Shown here piece after piece: positions 37,758 through 46,046 of a stretch of DNA of 64,000 bases; the first letter of the stretch is position 1; every line of letters starts with the position of its first letter. Source of the stretch: Dyella sp. OK004 (GTDB lineage: Bacteria > Pseudomonadota > Gammaproteobacteria > Xanthomonadales > Rhodanobacteraceae); NCBI RefSeq assembly GCF_900114495.1, contig NZ_FOZI01000002.1, forward strand, positions 1,054,001-1,118,000, written 5' to 3'. The notes beneath the pieces are model-generated. The model was not told the origin of the DNA. It was given only the letters and a program-made list of their open reading frames with translations, and made no database searches. The position numbers were made by a program, and so were the translations under genes.

Positions 37758-39058
37758 GCAAGGTCGGGCAATCCTGGGGGCGCTACCCACAAGCGAACCA
37801 GACCGTCGTCGCACTCGCGGACCGGCACGCGACGCTGCCCACGCTGCCAGACTTAATGTTGCCGCACGGCAATGGCCGTAGCTACGGCGACAGCTGCCTC
37901 AATGACGGCGGCATGCTGCTGCATGCCCGTCCCATGGATCGTTTCATAGCGTTCGACGCGCAAATGGGCGTACTGGAATGCGAAGCAGGTGTGCTCTTTT
38001 CCGACATCCTGGATCTCGTAGTACCGCAGGGCTGGTTCCTGCCCGTCACGCCCGGCACCAAGTTCGTGACCGTCGGTGGCGCCATTGCCAACGACGTGCA
38101 TGGCAAGAATCACCACAAGGCAGGTACTTTCGGACGCTATGTGGTGGAGTTCGAGCTGCTGCGCTCCGACGGTAGTCGTCGCCTTTGCAGCCCGGAGCAG
38201 CATCCGGAGTGGTTCGCGGCGACCATCGGCGGCCTTGGACTCACAGGACTGATCACACGCGCAAAAATCCAGCTTCGCCGCGTAGCCGGTCCGTGGATGA
38301 GCGGCGAAGTCTATCGCTTCGCAGACCTGCCTGGCTTCTTCCGCTTATCGCAGGAGTCCGACCGCGATTACGAATATACGGTGGCGTGGATCGACTGCGT
38401 GAGCCAGGGCAAGGCGCTCGGACGCGGCATCTTCACTCGAGCCAATCATGCACCGTCTCATCCGGATGGCCGTCCAAACGCGCCATCGCGCCGCTTGCGC
38501 GTACCGCTGACGCCACCTGTTTCGCTGATCAACCCGCTCAGTCTGAGAGCCTTCAATGCGCTGTACTACCACAGGCAGCGGGAGAGCGTCAGTCACATCA
38601 CGATGCACTACGAACCGCATTTCTATCCGCTCGACGGTATAGGCGACTGGAACCGAATCTATGGACCGAGCGGATTCATGCAGTACCAGTGCGTCGTGCC
38701 ACCCAGTGAGTCGCTTGGATGCATGGAGTCGTTAGTAAGAACCATCGCCGCTTCGGGCCAGGGCTCGTTCCTCGCCGTACTGAAGCAGTTCGGTGACGTC
38801 CCTTCGCCGGGCATGCTGTCGTTCCCGCGTCCGGGCACCACGTTGGCGCTGGACTTTCCCAACCGTGGCGGCAGCACTCTCGCACTGCTCAACCGGTTGG
38901 ACGACATCGTCGCGGCGGCAGGAGGCGCGGTCTACCCGGCCAAGGACGCGCGCATGTCCGCCACCTACTTCAAACAATATTTCCCCGCGTGGGAATCCTT
39001 CAGCCACTACATCGACCCGAAGTTCTCTTCCAGCTTCTGGCGCAGGGTCACGGAGTAA
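37754..39058 (+). CDS. DprE1-like FAD oxidase (predicted polyprenylphosphoryl-ribose 2'-oxidase)
   Basis: 434-residue FAD oxidoreductase of the VAO fold. FAD-binding segments: MLPHGNGRSYGDSCLND, VTPGTKFVTVGGAIANDVHG, KNHHKAGTFGRYVVEFELL. The C-terminal part matches DprE1: GSFLAVLKQFGD, LSFPRPGTTLALDFPNRGG and VYPAKDARM, with K397 at the place of catalytic K418 of M. tuberculosis DprE1 and A365 in place of its benzothiazinone-reactive C387. The predicted step oxidises C2' of polyprenylphosphoryl-ribose to the keto intermediate. Start overlaps the UbiA stop (ATGA); followed 2 bp later by the reductase, so coupled translation is likely. Confidence 0.92.
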   Translation: MSKVGQSWGRYPQANQTVVALADRHATLPTLPDLMLPHGNGRSYGDSCLNDGGMLLHARPMDRFIAFDAQMGVLECEAGVLFSDILDLVVPQGWFLPVTPGTKFVTVGGAIANDVHGKNHHKAGTFGRYVVEFELLRSDGSRRLCSPEQHPEWFAATIGGLGLTGLITRAKIQLRRVAGPWMSGEVYRFADLPGFFRLSQESDRDYEYTVAWIDCVSQGKALGRGIFTRANHAPSHPDGRPNAPSRRLRVPLTPPVSLINPLSLRAFNALYYHRQRESVSHITMHYEPHFYPLDGIGDWNRIYGPSGFMQYQCVVPPSESLGCMESLVRTIAASGQGSFLAVLKQFGDVPSPGMLSFPRPGTTLALDFPNRGGSTLALLNRLDDIVAAAGGAVYPAKDARMSATYFKQYFPAWESFSHYIDPKFSSSFWRRVTE

Positions 39059-39060
39059 GC

Positions 39061-39798
39061 ATGCAAAAGGTCGTCATCATCGGCGCCACATCCGCTATTG
39101 CCGAAGCCACGGCACGCCTCTACGCAGCGCGCGGAGCCCAATTATTCCTGGTGGCACGCAATGCCGCACGCCTCGACGACATTAGCGCTGACCTTCGCGT
39201 GCGCGGATCACAGGACGTCTTTCACGCCTCGCTCGACGTGAATGACCTGCATGAGCACGCCCGCGTGATCAATCAGATCTGGACGACGCTAGGGCATGTC
39301 GACGTCGCGTTGCTCGCCCATGGAACCCTGCCTGACCAGGTGCAGTGCGAAACGTCGGTAGACGTAGCGATGAAGGAATTCGCAACCAACGGCACTTCGA
39401 CGATCGCCTTGCTGACGGCCATGGCATCACGGTTTGAGGCACAGCGCAAAGGCGTGATCGCCATTATTTCCTCTGTCGCCGGTGATCGTGGTCGCCAGAG
39501 CAACTACCTTTACGGCTCCGCCAAAGCAGCGGTCAGCGCATTCGCCAGCGGCCTGCGCCAACGTCTGTCCAAGGTCGGCGTCAACGTGCTGACTATCAAG
39601 CCAGGGTTCGTGGACACGCCGATGACACGCGACTTCAAAAAAGGCGCGCTCTGGGCCAAGCCCGATGGCATCGCTCATGGCATCGTGCGTGCCGCAGATC
39701 GGGGCCGGAGCGTGGTCTACCTGCCCTGGTTCTGGTTACCGATCATGCTGATCATCCAGCACATCCCCGAATTCGTCTTCAAGCGCATCAAGCTCTAA
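39061..39798 (+). CDS. DprE2-like SDR reductase (predicted keto-intermediate to arabinose)
   Basis: 245-residue short-chain dehydrogenase with nucleotide-binding VVIIGATSAIAEATARLYA, catalytic ISSVAGDRGRQSNYLYGSAK (Ser, and Tyr-x-x-x-Lys) and a hydrophobic C-terminal helix (LPWFWLPIMLIIQHIP) likely to touch the membrane. SSVAGxRxRxSNxxYGS(T/A)K is the same as in mycobacterial DprE2. With the preceding oxidase it would complete epimerisation of ribose to D-arabinose on the lipid carrier. Start at 39061, 2 bp after the oxidase stop. Confidence 0.92.
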   Translation: MQKVVIIGATSAIAEATARLYAARGAQLFLVARNAARLDDISADLRVRGSQDVFHASLDVNDLHEHARVINQIWTTLGHVDVALLAHGTLPDQVQCETSVDVAMKEFATNGTSTIALLTAMASRFEAQRKGVIAIISSVAGDRGRQSNYLYGSAKAAVSAFASGLRQRLSKVGVNVLTIKPGFVDTPMTRDFKKGALWAKPDGIAHGIVRAADRGRSVVYLPWFWLPIMLIIQHIPEFVFKRIKL

Positions 39799-39803
39799 CG
39801 CCC

Positions 39804-40754
39804 ATGAACAAGATCGACAAGCACTCCAAGCTCGTGTTGACCGGCGCCGCTGGCCTAGTCGGACAGAATCTCATCGTCGAACTGAAGGCCCAGGGCTATT
39901 CCAACCTGGTTGCTATCGACAAGCACGAATACAACCTCGGCATCCTTCGCCAGCTGCATCCGGATGTCCAGGTGATTCACGCCGACCTCGCCAACGATGG
40001 CAACTGGACCGAAGCGGTCGCCGGCGCCGCCTGCGTGGTTCAGTTGCATGCACAAATCACTGGCAAGTACACCGAGCTTTTCACTCGAAACAATATTGAT
40101 GCAACCAAACGCGTGCTCGATGCCGCGCATCGACACCACATTCCCTACCTCGTGCATATCAGTTCGTCGGTGGTGGTATCGGTCGCTGATGACGACTACA
40201 CCAATACAAAGAAGGCACAGGAGAAGCTGGTCGTCGAAAGCAGTGTCAAGCATTGCGTATTGCGACCGACGCTGATGTTCGGCTGGTTCGACCCCAAGCA
40301 TCTGGGCTGGCTGTCGCGCTTCATGGCAAAGACACCCGTATTCCCGATCCCCGGCGATGGTCGCTACATGCGTCAGCCGCTCTACGAGCGCGATTTCTGC
40401 CGCTGCATCGTGCGCTGCATCGAAACGCAGCCTGATGGCGATATCTACGACATAGTGGGCGATACCCGCATTGATTACGTGGACATCATCAAAACTATCA
40501 AGCAAGCCAAGCAGCTACACACTGCGATAGTGCATATCCCCTACGGCCTGTTCCACTTCTTGCTGCGTCTATACGCCGTATTCAGTGGCAAGCCACCCTT
40601 CACTGCCGATCAGTTGAAGGCTTTGACCGCAGGAGACGAGTTCCACGGCATCGACACAGAGAAGGTGTTCGGCTTTCGACAGACGCCGTTTGCAGATGCA
40701 ATCAAAGAGAGTTATTGCGATCCGCGCTATAGCGAAATCGTTCTCAAACGATAG
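39804..40754 (+). CDS. NAD-dependent epimerase/dehydratase family protein
   Basis: 316-residue extended SDR: LVLTGAAGLVGQNLIVELK at the N-terminus, VVQLHAQITGKYTELFTRNN, and the active-site region ISSSVVVSVADDDYTNTKKA with Y-x-x-x-K. Later parts (GDGRYMRQPLYERDFCRCIV, IYDIVGDTRIDYVDII) are typical of sugar-nucleotide epimerases. Six bases after the DprE2-like gene, so the fourth member of that operon. The substrate is not clear; it could supply or modify another sugar of the same glycan. Confidence 0.85.
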   Translation: MNKIDKHSKLVLTGAAGLVGQNLIVELKAQGYSNLVAIDKHEYNLGILRQLHPDVQVIHADLANDGNWTEAVAGAACVVQLHAQITGKYTELFTRNNIDATKRVLDAAHRHHIPYLVHISSSVVVSVADDDYTNTKKAQEKLVVESSVKHCVLRPTLMFGWFDPKHLGWLSRFMAKTPVFPIPGDGRYMRQPLYERDFCRCIVRCIETQPDGDIYDIVGDTRIDYVDIIKTIKQAKQLHTAIVHIPYGLFHFLLRLYAVFSGKPPFTADQLKALTAGDEFHGIDTEKVFGFRQTPFADAIKESYCDPRYSEIVLKR

Positions 40755-41188
40755 CGGCGTGGCGAAAACTTGAATTGCCTTGAAATAGCCGATGAGCAAA
40801 GAATGCAAATCATGATTTCGTCGATGCCAGTGCGCCCTCATGTCGCGCCCATCACGTCCGGTGCATCGCGATATCGCTGCCATCCAATACCAAAGCCGAA
40901 TTATCGCAGTTAATCCTCTTCGAGAGACGCTGATATGCGACACCTAAGGATTACCGCTCTGCGCCTCTTGGCGATTTACCCAGAGGAGGCATCTACCTCG
41001 GCCACAGCTCAAAAGTGGATATTAATGGCTCAAACACCAACCACAAATCGCTACAAATCCCCCTTCTTGTCATGAGCGAGACAATAAGATCCAGCCTTCT
41101 CAGCATATGGCTACATTAGCAATTCTCATTTTAAATAAATGCCCGGGTTACCAGAGACAGTCAATCGCCTGAGCGCAGGAAGCTGACC
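40755..41188 (+). other. Intergenic region before the AT-rich membrane-protein gene
   Basis: 434 bp with no supported gene. Base composition falls toward the downstream gene, with AT-rich blocks such as ATTTTAAATAAAT near 41130-41142. It probably contains a promoter for the next gene and marks the edge of a separately acquired block. Confidence 0.5.
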
Positions 41189-43567
41189 ATGACGACAAAA
41201 AGCATCAAAGAATACTTAGAGAAAATGACGCGCCTAGCCCAATGGCCAGTACGCATTCTCTTAATTATTGCCCTGGCTGCCGCGATTGTGCCCATTAGCC
41301 CCGGAATGCCAACGTCCGGGCTAGATGGCTCTTGGGGCTATGGAATGGGCGAAGCAGTAAAAAATAAGCTAGTCTTAGGCAAGGACCTAATATTCACCTT
41401 TGGGCCTTACGCGTCGATATACACGTCATCCTACAATCCTGCAACTTACTATTTTTCACTATTGGGCAGTGTCTACTTGGCATTGAGTTTTGCCATCCTG
41501 CTCCTCTACTTGCTTGCACGGCGATCACTACTTTTAAGCTTATTAGCGATTTTTTTTCTGTCTTGTAACGGAGGAGCGCCGGATGCCACATTGCTGCTAT
41601 ACCCTCTACTCTTATCACTATTTGTCTATCGACTTACCCTTCCCAGTGATGACTTGGAAAGCCTCAACATCGGCGAAGGCGCCGTCAAATACCTGATTAT
41701 TGCCCTACTCTTTGGGGTCCTAGGCCTCATCCCCCTGATAAAAGGCTCTCTACTGATCTTAGCCTTCGCGATCGGTGGTTTGTGTGCGGCAAGGTTTTAT
41801 ATAGCCAGCAACTGGCGAATGACTGTAGTTTCCGTGGTCGCAGCCGCCGTCTCGTTACTCCTATTCTGGCTATTAGCCAATCAACCTATCAGCGGACTCC
41901 CCTATTATTTTATGAATATGCTTCCCATCATCTCGGGCTACACCGAGGCGATGAGCACAAAAGGGAAGACCTCGCAAATCAGTATTTATTTGATACCGTG
42001 GATCTTTTTAACGGCGACCATCATTATGCAACGGACGCTCATTTGGCGAAATAGATTTTACTTGTTGGCGGTGTTCGGATTATTTCTATTTATGGCTTTC
42101 AAAGCGGGCTTTGTCAGACATGACGCTCACGCCACCATCGCTGCAAGCGGGATTTTTTTGGCGGGTTTAGCGATATGTTTAGTACTAAGAAGTTATTGGC
42201 AATGGCCTGCGCTAGCACTGTGTACCTTGGCATGGTTTTCCATCTTCAATGCTTATTACCCCATCTCCACATCCAGCATGGTTACGCAAGCACGCAATAC
42301 TTATGCCCGCCTAGGTGACGGCCTATTGTCATCGATACGAGGAACGCGAACATCGAAGACGGATTTTGAGGAGGCGCGTGGCCGCATGAACCGTGAGCAC
42401 CCCATACCAGCGCTACGGGGCAGCTCCGATATTTATCCATTCGATCAGTCATATCTACTTGCCTCCAACAATACATGGTCTCCACGCCCAGTTTTTCAAA
42501 GCTATTCCGCTTATACGCCAAAGCTCGCTGAGGCGAATCGACTCCATCTCCTGGGGCCAACATCGCCGGATAATATCGTTTTCTCGCTGCAGCCCATTGA
42601 CGAGAGACTGCCCACTTTGGATGACGGCCCCAGCTGGCCGGCCCTTATGGGTCTGTACAAACCAGCCCGCTACGAAAATGGGTTTATTTATCTAGAAAAG
42701 CGCGGGGCTAATGCGCACGTCCCCGACACGAGGCCTCTTCTGGAACAAGATCACGAAATGGCCGAGATCGTCGCGCTCCCCAACACCCCGCGCCCGATAT
42801 TTGCTCAGATTCACATGAAGAGAACCTTCCTTGGGCGAATGGAGAGCATTCTTTTCAAGCCGGCACCGCTGCGCATCACGGTAAATCTCCTAGATGGCTC
42901 TTCTCATGATTACCGTTTCATACCCGGCATGGGAGAGGCAGGCTTTCTTCTATCGCCGCTAGTCGAGAACACCTCCGACTTCCTTTTATCATATGGGTCG
43001 TGGCAATACCTGGACAACAAAAGGGTTACTTCTATAAAGATCTGGGCGCAATCGAAGCAGTTATCCAGCTGGAGTGGATATCAATTAACTTTGAACGAAT
43101 TGACGAATCAGGAACACGTAGCCATCAATTCGATTGTGAAGATGGTTACGCCAGCAGAAATTATAAGCAATGGACAGCCATTGAAGGACGCCGACTGCTT
43201 TGGCTCAATCGATTACATTAACGGGTCGTCACCTGCGCAGCATACGACCTCTTATTCAACAATGCTGTCTATTCAAGGATGGGTGGCAGAGACTCAAAAT
43301 GATCCTGGTGATAAGAGTTTTGCGGCCACCCTTACCACTGAAACTGGCACAACATATGCCGCACCCATCGTTCGATACAAACGCCCCGACGTTGCCTCCT
43401 ACTTCAAATCCGAAGCCCTAGAAGATTCAGGCTACCAGTCTTTTATTGATGTAAGTAAGCTCGACGATACAATCAGTGTCGGGCTCGCAAGGAAAAAGTC
43501 GGGCGAATGGGTAGCTTGCAGGCAATATCACTATCCAATTACGTTGAGAGCGACTAAAAGCAATTAA
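41189..43567 (+). CDS. Polytopic membrane protein with C-terminal soluble domain; candidate GT-C glycosyltransferase
   Basis: 792 residues, preceded by AGGAAG. Roughly ten membrane segments fill residues 20-380 (for example VRILLIIALAAAIVPI, FAILLLYLLARRSLLLSLLA, LIIALLFGVLGLIPLI, TVVSVVAAAVSLLLFWLLA). The first large loop contains acidic residues (TSGLDGSWGYGMGEAVKNK), as in GT-C enzymes using polyprenyl-phosphate sugars. Residues 400-792 are soluble and end in a module with QGWVAETQNDPG and YKRPDVASYF, also found in the acyltransferase at 51144. Codon use and GC content are clearly lower than the neighbours, suggesting recent transfer. No close family recognised; the arabinosyltransferase role is inferred from position. 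Confidence 0.8.
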   Translation: MTTKSIKEYLEKMTRLAQWPVRILLIIALAAAIVPISPGMPTSGLDGSWGYGMGEAVKNKLVLGKDLIFTFGPYASIYTSSYNPATYYFSLLGSVYLALSFAILLLYLLARRSLLLSLLAIFFLSCNGGAPDATLLLYPLLLSLFVYRLTLPSDDLESLNIGEGAVKYLIIALLFGVLGLIPLIKGSLLILAFAIGGLCAARFYIASNWRMTVVSVVAAAVSLLLFWLLANQPISGLPYYFMNMLPIISGYTEAMSTKGKTSQISIYLIPWIFLTATIIMQRTLIWRNRFYLLAVFGLFLFMAFKAGFVRHDAHATIAASGIFLAGLAICLVLRSYWQWPALALCTLAWFSIFNAYYPISTSSMVTQARNTYARLGDGLLSSIRGTRTSKTDFEEARGRMNREHPIPALRGSSDIYPFDQSYLLASNNTWSPRPVFQSYSAYTPKLAEANRLHLLGPTSPDNIVFSLQPIDERLPTLDDGPSWPALMGLYKPARYENGFIYLEKRGANAHVPDTRPLLEQDHEMAEIVALPNTPRPIFAQIHMKRTFLGRMESILFKPAPLRITVNLLDGSSHDYRFIPGMGEAGFLLSPLVENTSDFLLSYGSWQYLDNKRVTSIKIWAQSKQLSSWSGYQLTLNELTNQEHVAINSIVKMVTPAEIISNGQPLKDADCFGSIDYINGSSPAQHTTSYSTMLSIQGWVAETQNDPGDKSFAATLTTETGTTYAAPIVRYKRPDVASYFKSEALEDSGYQSFIDVSKLDDTISVGLARKKSGEWVACRQYHYPITLRATKSN

Positions 43568-43921
43568 CAGTTCAGTGCACCTAGCCAGAATGAGCGATGC
43601 AGCAGTACAAAACCGGCGCATGCTAGCGAATCACTTCGCTTTCACCAGCATGCATCACAAAGACGTAAGCCCCTCTCAAATGTTGAACGACAGGAAATAA
43701 GCCATTCTCATCGTCCGCGGCGAGCCACGAAGCAAGAGTCATTTCATCGTGGCTCGCGGGAGTGTGCTGTTATCACTTGTGGTTACGATCGGCGAACAGG
43801 TTTACCGCACCATGACCACGGAGAGCCAGAGCACGGTTTGGTGTGCACTGCAGAAGAACCGGTAGTCGTAGCTTGAAGCAGCAGTCATATAATTTTTCAC
43901 GCGTTTCAGAAGAGAACATCC
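43568..43921 (+). other. Intergenic region with a long hairpin
   Basis: 354 bp with no supported gene. The main structure is an 11-bp perfect inverted repeat (43720-43730 with 43747-43757), listed separately. Confidence 0.5.
43720..43757. repeat. Inverted repeat, 11-bp arms
   Basis: GCGAGCCACGA and its exact complement separated by 16 nt. No T tract follows, so it is not a typical intrinsic terminator; it may be an operator or an old terminator. Confidence 0.5.
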
Positions 43922-45223
43922 ATGAAGAGTCAACGAATCGTCGTCCTCGGCGCCGGCCCCATGGGCCTGATGGCAGCGATGGAACTACTAAAACGCGGCC
44001 ATGAAGTCGATATCTACGAGCGCGACGATCGCATCGGCGGCATGTCGGCAAGCTTCCATTTCGATGGCCTCGACATCGAGCGCTACTACCACTTCATCTG
44101 CAAGACCGACTTTCCGCTATTCGAGCTACTTGATGAGCTCAAGCTGTCCGACAAGCTTCGCTGGACAGACACTAAGATGGGCTTCTACTACAACGGCAAG
44201 CTGTACAAATGGGGCACCCCGACAGCCCTGCTGGCCTTTGACGGATTGGGCTGGATCGGTAAATTCCGTTACGGCTTGCACGCCATGTACACCAAAGGCA
44301 TCAAGGATTGGCGCCCGTATGACCGCATGAACGCCACCGCGTGGTTGCGCAAATGGATCGGCGAGCGGGCCTATAACGTGCTGTGGAAGAGCCTGTTTGA
44401 ACTCAAGCTGTTCGAATACAGCGAGAACATTTCAGCTGCCTGGATCGGCACCCGCATCAAGCGGGTCGCCCTGTCTCGCCGCAGCTTGATGCAAGAGACC
44501 ATGGGCTACCTTGAAGGTGGCTCCGGAGCACTGCTTCAGAAGATGGAGAAGTTCATTCTCGAGCACGGTGGCCGCATCCACCTGAAATCCGGGATCGACC
44601 GGGTGGATGTGCGTGATGGCAAGGTCGCCGGCATTGTCGTAAACGGTGAATCCATCGCCTGCGACAGTGTCATCTCCACAGCCCCCATCCAATACGTACC
44701 GCGCTTGGTGCCCGATCTGCCAGCCGACTTCGTAAAGCGCATCGAGGCGATTAGGAACATCCCGGTCGCGTGCGTCATCTTGAAGCTCAAACAGCCGTTA
44801 AGTGAGAACTTCTGGATGAACATCAACGATCCGTCGATCGGGATCCCAGGTGTCATCGAATACTCGAATCTCAACAAGATGTCGCCGTCGATCTTATACG
44901 CGCCGTTCTACATGCCCAAGACGCATCCGAAGTGGAATCACAGCAATGATTCACTTATCGACGAAGTGATTGGATATCTGCAGAAGTTGAACCCGAGCTT
45001 CCGCGCCGACTGGGTGCTGGCGAAGCACTGTCATCGTTATGAGTTCGCCCAGACCATCTGCCCCCCGGGATTCTACGACATGCTTCCCAGCATGAAGACG
45101 CCCGTGGGCGGCCTCTACATGGCAGACACGGGTTACTACTATCCCGAAGATCGCTCGATCAACGAAAGCATCGAGGTCGCCAGGACCCTCGTGAAGACTG
45201 CTCTCAGCGAGACGACCCTCTGA
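43922..45223 (+). CDS. FAD-dependent amine-oxidase-type oxidoreductase of the polysaccharide cluster
   Basis: 433 residues with an N-terminal dinucleotide fold (RIVVLGAGPMGLMAAMELLK, then VDIYERDDRIGGMSASF) and the layout of the NAD(P)/FAD-dependent flavin amine oxidase / protoporphyrinogen-oxidase-like family; C-terminal FAD contacts in GGLYMADTGYYYPEDRSI. Members are common in polysaccharide clusters and are distantly related to UDP-galactopyranose mutase, but the mutase signature is not obvious. One base before the GtrA gene, so the two are coupled. It may modify a sugar or lipid-linked intermediate of the same pathway; the reaction is unknown. Confidence 0.82.
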   Translation: MKSQRIVVLGAGPMGLMAAMELLKRGHEVDIYERDDRIGGMSASFHFDGLDIERYYHFICKTDFPLFELLDELKLSDKLRWTDTKMGFYYNGKLYKWGTPTALLAFDGLGWIGKFRYGLHAMYTKGIKDWRPYDRMNATAWLRKWIGERAYNVLWKSLFELKLFEYSENISAAWIGTRIKRVALSRRSLMQETMGYLEGGSGALLQKMEKFILEHGGRIHLKSGIDRVDVRDGKVAGIVVNGESIACDSVISTAPIQYVPRLVPDLPADFVKRIEAIRNIPVACVILKLKQPLSENFWMNINDPSIGIPGVIEYSNLNKMSPSILYAPFYMPKTHPKWNHSNDSLIDEVIGYLQKLNPSFRADWVLAKHCHRYEFAQTICPPGFYDMLPSMKTPVGGLYMADTGYYYPEDRSINESIEVARTLVKTALSETTL

Positions 45224-45224
45224 C

Positions 45225-45617
45225 ATGAACAGGCAGTTCGTGCTGTTTGTTATGGCGGGTGGCGTCGCAGCATGCGTGAATTTCTTTTCGCGCATGCTTC
45301 TAAGCCACTGGCTGGCCTACAGCGTCGCCATTATCGTTGCCTACTTGCTGGGCATGATCACGGCGTTCGCGCTCAATCGTTTGCTCGTTTTCAAGCAGGT
45401 AAGCCACTCCATGCGCCATCAGGTTTTCTGGTTCACAGTGGTTAACCTTGCCGCCGTGCTGCAGACTCTTGCGATCAGCCTGCTCTTGGCCGACTGGCTA
45501 TTTCCGCACTTTGGCTTTGTTAGGCACACAGAGACGATCGCACATGCCTTCGGGGTAGCGGTGCCCGTGGTGACCAGCTTTGTGGGCCACAAGTATCTGT
45601 CATTTAAAAGCGCTTGA
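45225..45617 (+). CDS. GtrA-family polyprenyl-phosphate-sugar flippase
   Basis: 130-residue membrane protein with four transmembrane helices and the GtrA signature (FVMAGGVAACVNFFSRMLL, VAYLLGMITAFALNRLLVF, SFVGHKYLSFKSA). GtrA proteins move polyprenyl-phosphate-linked monosaccharides to the periplasmic side; the mycobacterial homologue Rv3789 is encoded next to dprE1-dprE2 and has been linked to DPA. Here it follows the FAD oxidoreductase by 1 bp and lies in the same block as the DprE1/DprE2-like genes, so it is the likely flippase for their product. Confidence 0.93.
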   Translation: MNRQFVLFVMAGGVAACVNFFSRMLLSHWLAYSVAIIVAYLLGMITAFALNRLLVFKQVSHSMRHQVFWFTVVNLAAVLQTLAISLLLADWLFPHFGFVRHTETIAHAFGVAVPVVTSFVGHKYLSFKSA

Positions 45618-46046
45618 GCTCTTTTCCAACCAGAACAGGTGCTATTACGGCAGTGTTCCAGCCGCCATTGGTAGCGGCCGCTCTAGCCGGAGCGGCGCCA
45701 TGTTGACTGGCGCCCTGTTGGGGGCCCGGGGACCACGACCTTGCCGCCGCACTCTATACAGGCTTTGAAATACAAGGCGCAGGGGACTATCAGGCAAGCA
45801 ACGTGACCCGCACACTCATAGGCCGGCCCTGGACTCAGCCCCTTTGCTCGCCAAGGCGTCACGGTGAGTGTCTTGTCATGCCAGATCTTAAACACTGTCC
45901 GTATTCGGCTGATTTCTTCTGATTTTCCGAGACAAGGGCATTACAATCAATCGCTTCCCGATGGCGACCTTGGGGCTGTCTCTGACCGCCTCTTGCCGAG
46001 GGCAGAAGGGACCGGGGTTCTACAGCATCGATCTTGAGGAATAGAT
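45618..46046 (+). other. Intergenic region before the rgpF pair
   Basis: 429 bp with no supported gene and no transposase remnant. GC-rich at 45665-45740, more AT-rich from 45885 on; it should contain the promoter of the two rgpF-type genes (GAGGA lies before the ATG at 46047). Confidence 0.5.

Noticed and set aside
45671-45685. GCGGCCGCTCTAG, identical to part of a common vector polylinker
   Set aside because: Flanking bases do not continue the vector sequence, so it is most likely chance in GC-rich DNA, not contamination.
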